Source: JAQVOO01 sp964524755
Lineage (GTDB): Bacteria > Spirochaetota > Spirochaetia > Sphaerochaetales > Sphaerochaetaceae
Reading direction: 5' to 3'
Assembly: GCA_964524755.1 (NCBI GenBank)
Contig: CAZGDR010000069.1
Span: 1-6,590, forward strand
DNA: 6,590 bases
Below, piece after piece: positions 5,603-6,590 of the stretch (within the stretch, counting starts at the first letter, position 1; each line of letters starts with the position of its first letter). The translations under genes were made by a program, and so were the position numbers. The notes under the pieces are model-generated. The model did not search any database. It had not been told where the DNA came from and saw only the letters and a program-made list of their open reading frames with translations.

Positions 5603-6532
5603 ATGAGAAACATAAGTAAAGTAGCCAAAGGGTGGTGGGATTATACCACCATGGACAGAGAAGTATTGGATGCGGCGGCAAGACTTTCCGCCGAAGATCT
5701 ACTCGCTCTACAAAGACCAGGATTCACAGTTAATATGTTTGAAACTCGTGATGAATTTTTCTTAGCTGAAGCACTAGAGTATATCAAAGCATTCACCGCC
5801 TCGACGGCTGATAATCCTACTGGGATTTGTGGCCCAATTGGTCCAACAGAACAGCTACCTTTGGTTGCCCGCATTATTAACGACTTACAGCTTGACGTTA
5901 AAGAAGGCCACTTTTGGAGCATGGACGAGTGGGTCATCGACGGAAAAGAAGTTGATGTTTCCTACTCCTTGAGCTTTAAACGGGCAGTCTTAGATCTATT
6001 TTATAACAAAATTGATAAAAAACTGCGCATGCCTGAAGAGCATCTCCACTTCCCCACCGTTGCAGGGATTGATGAGTACACCGCATCGTATGATCAGATA
6101 AAGTGTCTTTACATGCAGGGCGGACAGGGTGAGACCAAACACTGGGCTTTTAATGATCCACCACAGCGTGTAGCTCCTTATGACAAAGAACCACCAAGTC
6201 CGGCTGAATATCGTAAGTTGGGTACTCGAGTACTAGAAATTCACCCCATGACTATGATTCAGAATGCAAGAACATCTGGTGGTGGTGTAGTTACCAACGT
6301 CCCCTCCCATGCCATAACCGTGGGACCAGTTGAGACTTGGAAGGCCGAAACAGTAAGTATCTGGCATCCAGGTTGGCACGACAACCCCTTTGGGATGCGC
6401 CTTTCAGCCTATATGATCGCAAATAAGATTGCCGACTCAAGTGTACCAATGTCATTATTAGCCGATCACCCCAACGTAGTATTCAACTACCTACTCCCTA
6501 ATCTTGGGACCTGTACGGTTGAAATGCACTAG
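5603..6532 (+). CDS. NagB-like sugar-phosphate isomerase/deaminase (glucosamine-6-phosphate isomerase/6-phosphogluconolactonase superfamily), divergent active site
   Basis: This 309-residue cytoplasmic protein is longer than the roughly 266 residues of E. coli NagB, mainly through about 35 extra N-terminal residues. The fold is recognised from CGPIGPTEQLPLV (76-88, phosphate loop position), FWSMDEWV (104-111, like NagB FNMDEYV), GGQGETKHWAFNDPP (173-187, like GGxGxDGHIAFNEP), VPSHAITVG (233-241) and SLLADHPNVVF (284-294). Mapped on NagB, Asp72 is kept as D108 and His143 as H180. Asp141 becomes T178, Glu148 becomes D185, and the phosphate-binding Lys of VPKYALTVG becomes S235. The reaction is therefore probably related to, but not identical with, glucosamine-6-phosphate deamination. 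The ATG follows GGAGGAG with good spacing and sits in an operon behind the ROK gene. Superfamily is sure; substrate is not. Confidence 0.85.
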   Translation: MRNISKVAKGWWDYTTMDREVLDAAARLSAEDLLALQRPGFTVNMFETRDEFFLAEALEYIKAFTASTADNPTGICGPIGPTEQLPLVARIINDLQLDVKEGHFWSMDEWVIDGKEVDVSYSLSFKRAVLDLFYNKIDKKLRMPEEHLHFPTVAGIDEYTASYDQIKCLYMQGGQGETKHWAFNDPPQRVAPYDKEPPSPAEYRKLGTRVLEIHPMTMIQNARTSGGGVVTNVPSHAITVGPVETWKAETVSIWHPGWHDNPFGMRLSAYMIANKIADSSVPMSLLADHPNVVFNYLLPNLGTCTVEMH

Positions 6533-6545
6533 GAGAGCGATAGTT

Positions 6546-6590
6546 TTGGCTAAATATGCACAGACAGAAATGATCACGACACGTTCCTCT
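6546..6590 (+). CDS. Start of a further operon gene (partial, product unknown)
   Basis: An open frame begins at TTG (6546-6548) and runs to the window edge, giving 15 codons (M-AKYAQTEMITTRSS if TTG is read as Met). AGGAG (6531-6535) overlaps the stop of the NagB-like gene and lies 10 nt before the TTG, which suggests continued operon translation. An in-frame ATG at 6570 is an alternative start but is far from this ribosome binding site. Too little is visible to name the product. Confidence 0.45.
   Translation, partial: MAKYAQTEMITTRSS

Noticed and set aside
1..6590. CRISPR array, tRNA/rRNA, insertion sequence or phage features
   Set aside because: No regularly spaced repeats, RNA-gene-like folds, transposase-like frames or terminal repeats were seen; the window is nearly filled by ordinary operon genes.

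Overview
The window is a divergently arranged carbohydrate uptake and catabolism locus. The organism is probably a spirochaete (Sphaerochaeta/Treponema-like). The main clue is the solute-binding protein: it has a cleavable, non-lipoprotein signal peptide followed by a Gly-Gln-Gln-Glu-Ala-Ala stretch, which I know mainly from spirochaete sugar-binding proteins. The moderately AT-rich sequence and strong AGGAGG ribosome binding sites fit but are not diagnostic. This assignment is an inference, at about 0.65 to 0.7.

Left arm (minus strand, 3037 down to 1): a periplasmic sugar-type solute-binding protein, an 88-nt gap containing a GC-rich hairpin, a MalF/UgpA-type permease, and a MalG/UgpE-type permease. 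The two permeases are coupled by a 4-nt ATGA overlap. The MalG-type gene runs off the left edge and lacks only about its last 10 residues. No ATPase gene is visible.

Middle (3038-3272): a 235-bp intergenic region with two well-formed, back-to-back sigma70-type promoters whose -35 boxes are only 28 bp apart. It also holds an inverted repeat in the transport leader and a weaker palindrome in the catabolic leader, both operator candidates.

Right arm (plus strand, 3273 to the right edge): a protein of the uroporphyrinogen decarboxylase (UroD)/cobalamin methyltransferase superfamily that is not a haem enzyme, a ROK-family repressor overlapping it by 13 nt, an 8-bp hairpin placed directly before the next ribosome binding site, a divergent NagB-like sugar-phosphate isomerase/deaminase, and the first codons of a further gene, probably starting at TTG.

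Working model (inference): the ROK protein senses an imported sugar or its phosphate and controls both arms from the shared promoter region. The ABC importer brings in the substrate, probably using an ATPase encoded elsewhere. The UroD-like and NagB-like enzymes act on the substrate or its phosphate. Because the NagB-like protein has lost canonical active-site residues, and a UroD-superfamily enzyme is unexpected in a sugar operon, the substrate may be a modified (for example methylated) sugar or amino sugar. Nothing in the window proves the substrate.
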